DNA of 64,000 nt from Lysobacteraceae bacterium NML93-0399 (lineage in GTDB: Bacteria; Pseudomonadota; Gammaproteobacteria; Xanthomonadales; Xanthomonadaceae): positions 806,001-870,000 of the forward strand of contig NTJI01000002.1 in NCBI GenBank assembly GCA_002307375.1. The letters are read 5' to 3'. How positions within the stretch are numbered: the stretch's first letter is position 1; each line of letters begins with the position of its first letter. A model generated the notes under the pieces. That model did not search any database, was not told where the DNA came from, and saw nothing but the letters and a program-made list of their open reading frames with translations. Shown here piece after piece: positions 61,786 to 64,000 of the stretch. The position numbers were made by a program, and so were the translations under genes.

Positions 61786-61874
61786 ATCGGTCGTGCGGGC
61801 AGATCCGCAACGAGCCGCGCATTCTGCCCGAGGGCCGCGCCCGCGTCAATCGTTCGCGGGCGCCGCCCCGGCAC

Positions 61875-64000
61875 TCAGCCGCCGGCCTGCGTCGCGCCCA
61901 GGCCCAGCTGCTCGAGCATGAAGGCGTACATCTCCGCCGATTCGCGGTAACGACGGAAGCGGCCGGACTTGCCGCCGTGGCCGGCTTCCATATTCGTGCG
62001 GAACACGACCGGGTGGTCGCCGGTGTTGAGGTCACGCAGCTTGGCCACGTACTTCGCCGGCTCCCAGTACTGCACCTGCGAATCCCACAGGCCGGTGCCG
62101 ACGAACATCGCCGGGTAGGCCTTGGCTTCGAGGTTGTCGTAGGGCGAGTAGCCGAGGATGTAGTCGTAATAACGCTTGTCCTCCGGGTTGCCCCACTCGT
62201 CGTACTCGTTGGTGGTCAGCGGAATGCTCGGATCGAGCATCGTCGTGACCACATCGACGAACGGCACCTGCGACAGGATCACGCGGTACTTCTCCGGCGC
62301 CATGTTCGAGATTGCGCCCATCAGCAGGCCGCCGGCGCTGCCGCCGTAGGCCGCCACGCGATCCGGTGCGGCGTAGCCTTTCTGCACCAGGTCATCGGTG
62401 ACGTCGATGAAGTCGGTGAAGGTGTTGACCTTGTTGAGCAGCTTGCCGTCGTCGTACCAGGCGCGGCCCATCTCCTCGCCGCCGCGGATGTGCGCGATGG
62501 CGTAGACCATGCCGCGGTCGAGCAGGCTGACGTTGGTGACCGAGAAGCCCGGATCCATCGAGGAACCGTAGCTGCCGTAGCCGTACTGCAGCAGCGCGGC
62601 GGTGCCGTTCTTCTCGAAGCCCTTGCGATAGACCAGCGACACCGGCACCCGCGTGCCGTCGCGCGCGGTGCTCCACACACGCTCGGTGACGTAGTTCGAG
62701 GGGTCATAGCCGATGACCGCCTGCTGCTTGAGCTGGCGACGCTCACCCGTCTGCGTGTTGACCTCGAAGGTCGTCGCCGGCGTGGTCAGCGAGGTGTAGC
62801 CGTAGCGCAGCCATGCGGTGTCGGGCTCGGAGTTGATCGACAGACCCATCGCGTACGCGGGCTCGTCGGCCTGCATGAACTCGTCGCTGCCGTCCGCCTT
62901 GAGCACGCGCACGCGGGTCAGCGCCTCGGCACGTTCCTCGATGGCGGTGAAGCCCTCGAACAGTTCGTAGCCTTCGATGTAGACGTCGTCGCGGTGCGGC
63001 ACCAGATCGGTCCACTGCGTGCGCGAGGTCGCGTTGCTGGGCGCGGTGACGAGCTTGAAGTTGGTCGCCTTGTCTGCATTCGTGCGGATGACCCAGCGGT
63101 CGCCGTAATGATCGGCGTCGTATTCGACATCGCGCGCACGCGGGGCCAGCACGGTGAAGGTCTCCGGGTTGTCGGCCGGCGCGTAGCGCGTCTCGCTCGA
63201 CACGGTGCTGCCGACGCCGATGACGATGTACTTCTCGTCGCGCGTGCGGTCGATGCCCATGTAGAAGCTGTCGTCCTTCTCCTCGTAGACCAGCACGTCG
63301 TCGGCGACCGGCGTGCCGAGCACGTGCTTCTTCACGCGCACGGTCAGCAGGGTTTCGGGATCGTTCTCGACGTAGAACAGCGTCCTGTTATCGTCGGCCC
63401 AGACCAGGTTCGCCGACACGCCGGTGATGACGTCCGGATAGACCTCGCCGGTCTCGAGATTCTTGAAGCGCACCGTGTACTGGCGACGGCCGTTGGTGTC
63501 GTCGGCGTAGGCGAGGATGCGGTTGTCGCGGGTGATGTCCCAGTCGCCGACCGCGTAATAGTCCTTGCCCTCGGCGAGCTGGTTGACGTCGAGCAGCACT
63601 TCCTCGCCGCTGAAATCACCCTTGGCATTCGCGGCCTGGATCGACAGGGCATCGACGCCAGTGCCATCGGCGCGGCGCGCATGGACCGGGTAGTCCTTGC
63701 CGGTTTCAAAGCGCGAGTAGTACCAGTAGCCGCGGTCGCGGTACGGCACCGAGCTGTCGTCCTGCTGGATGCGGCCGACGATCTCGTCATACAGACGGTC
63801 TTCGACCGGCTTGAGCGCGGCCAGCATCGCGTCGGCGTAGGCGTTCTCGGCGTTGAGATAGGCCAGCATCGCCGGATCTTCGCGCTTGTCGTCGCGCAAC
63901 CAGTAATACACGTCCTCGCGCTTGGCGCCGTGCGGCGCCTCGACGGTGTGGGGACGCTGTTCGGCGTCGGGCGGGACCGGCGTCGCCGCGGTGGCGGCAG
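61875..64000 (-). CDS. ptrB: S9 family prolyl oligopeptidase / oligopeptidase B, N-terminus outside window
   Basis: A serine peptidase of the S9A family, at least 708 residues, cut at the right edge. It has the propeller part after YYWLRDD and the catalytic domain with GGSAGGLLMGAISNMAP (nucleophile Ser) and EAGHGGKSGRFRRYRES (catalytic His). The C-terminal arrangement and the HGGKSG motif fit oligopeptidase B (PtrB), which cuts after basic residues in short peptides. The sequence before YYWLRDD (PPDAEQRPHTVEAPHGAKRE) continues in frame to the window end, so the start and any signal peptide are not seen. Confidence 0.92.
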   Translation of the reverse strand, partial: AATAATPVPPDAEQRPHTVEAPHGAKREDVYYWLRDDKREDPAMLAYLNAENAYADAMLAALKPVEDRLYDEIVGRIQQDDSSVPYRDRGYWYYSRFETGKDYPVHARRADGTGVDALSIQAANAKGDFSGEEVLLDVNQLAEGKDYYAVGDWDITRDNRILAYADDTNGRRQYTVRFKNLETGEVYPDVITGVSANLVWADDNRTLFYVENDPETLLTVRVKKHVLGTPVADDVLVYEEKDDSFYMGIDRTRDEKYIVIGVGSTVSSETRYAPADNPETFTVLAPRARDVEYDADHYGDRWVIRTNADKATNFKLVTAPSNATSRTQWTDLVPHRDDVYIEGYELFEGFTAIEERAEALTRVRVLKADGSDEFMQADEPAYAMGLSINSEPDTAWLRYGYTSLTTPATTFEVNTQTGERRQLKQQAVIGYDPSNYVTERVWSTARDGTRVPVSLVYRKGFEKNGTAALLQYGYGSYGSSMDPGFSVTNVSLLDRGMVYAIAHIRGGEEMGRAWYDDGKLLNKVNTFTDFIDVTDDLVQKGYAAPDRVAAYGGSAGGLLMGAISNMAPEKYRVILSQVPFVDVVTTMLDPSIPLTTNEYDEWGNPEDKRYYDYILGYSPYDNLEAKAYPAMFVGTGLWDSQVQYWEPAKYVAKLRDLNTGDHPVVFRTNMEAGHGGKSGRFRRYRESAEMYAFMLEQLGLGATQAGG

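Overview
The window is a compact, high-GC (roughly 65-75% in lines I counted) gammaproteobacterial chromosome segment, almost certainly Xanthomonadaceae (Lysobacter/Luteimonas/Xanthomonas relatives). Support: the pilS-sucC-sucD neighbourhood, the prmA-DUF3426-fis-purH order, the ygfB-pepP / zapA-6S RNA-ygfA block, REP elements of the GTAGGAGCGCGC type, frequent TonB-receptor and lipoprotein genes, and many GTG/TTG starts. Short intergenic gaps and 1-11 nt overlaps indicate many operons.

Layout. 1-4.5 kb (minus): yicC, gmk, rpoZ, spoT and the start of ridA, a stringent-response and nucleotide cluster. 4.7-10 kb (plus): rph-rdgB-hemW, then a DUF1631 protein and a PilZ protein. 10.2-18.5 kb: pepQ, pepP-ygfB (minus), a membrane PAS-GGDEF-EAL protein, a TIGR02449-like coiled-coil protein with zapA, 6S RNA, ygfA, an EVE protein and rpiA. 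18.5-25.6 kb (minus): a membrane-protein gene broken by one TGA, rpoD, dtd, nadE, sucD and sucC. 25.8-27.4 kb: pilS without its usual partner pilR. 27.4-28.8 kb: two uncharacterised envelope proteins. 29-39.9 kb: DUF3182/hydrolase/lipoprotein, prmA, a DUF3426 protein, fis, purH, a lipoprotein, an AGCS symporter, purD and a thioesterase. 39.9-46.9 kb: a TonB receptor divergent from a Tat-exported PhoD phosphatase, then an LplT-PlsC fusion. 47-51.1 kb: small membrane proteins (dispanin, DUF2752, TM2-like), nudC, erpA, a DUF6776-like protein and a DUF4126 protein. 51.2-55.5 kb: a response regulator with degenerate GGDEF and EAL domains plus a hybrid histidine kinase. 55.6-57 kb: bfr, bfd and rppH.

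The only clearly accessory stretch is about 58.27-61.7 kb. It lies directly 3' of an elongator tRNA-Met gene, is visibly lower in GC (about 55-60% in two counted lines), and carries three 8-bp direct repeats at exact 11-bp spacing beside the tRNA. It holds two overlapping genes of unknown function (551 and 410 aa). Its far edge abuts an autotransporter reduced to its beta-barrel, which suggests that insertion or later deletion removed the passenger domain. This two-gene cassette is the best candidate here for an undescribed system; a defence role is inference from location and architecture only.

Beyond the tRNA, an S9 prolyl-oligopeptidase gene (ptrB type) runs off the right edge. Two intergenic regions 23 kb apart carry inverted copies of one composite repeat of about 160 bp, and a REP doublet sits between sucC and sucD. 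No CRISPR array, rRNA, insertion sequence or replication origin was seen.
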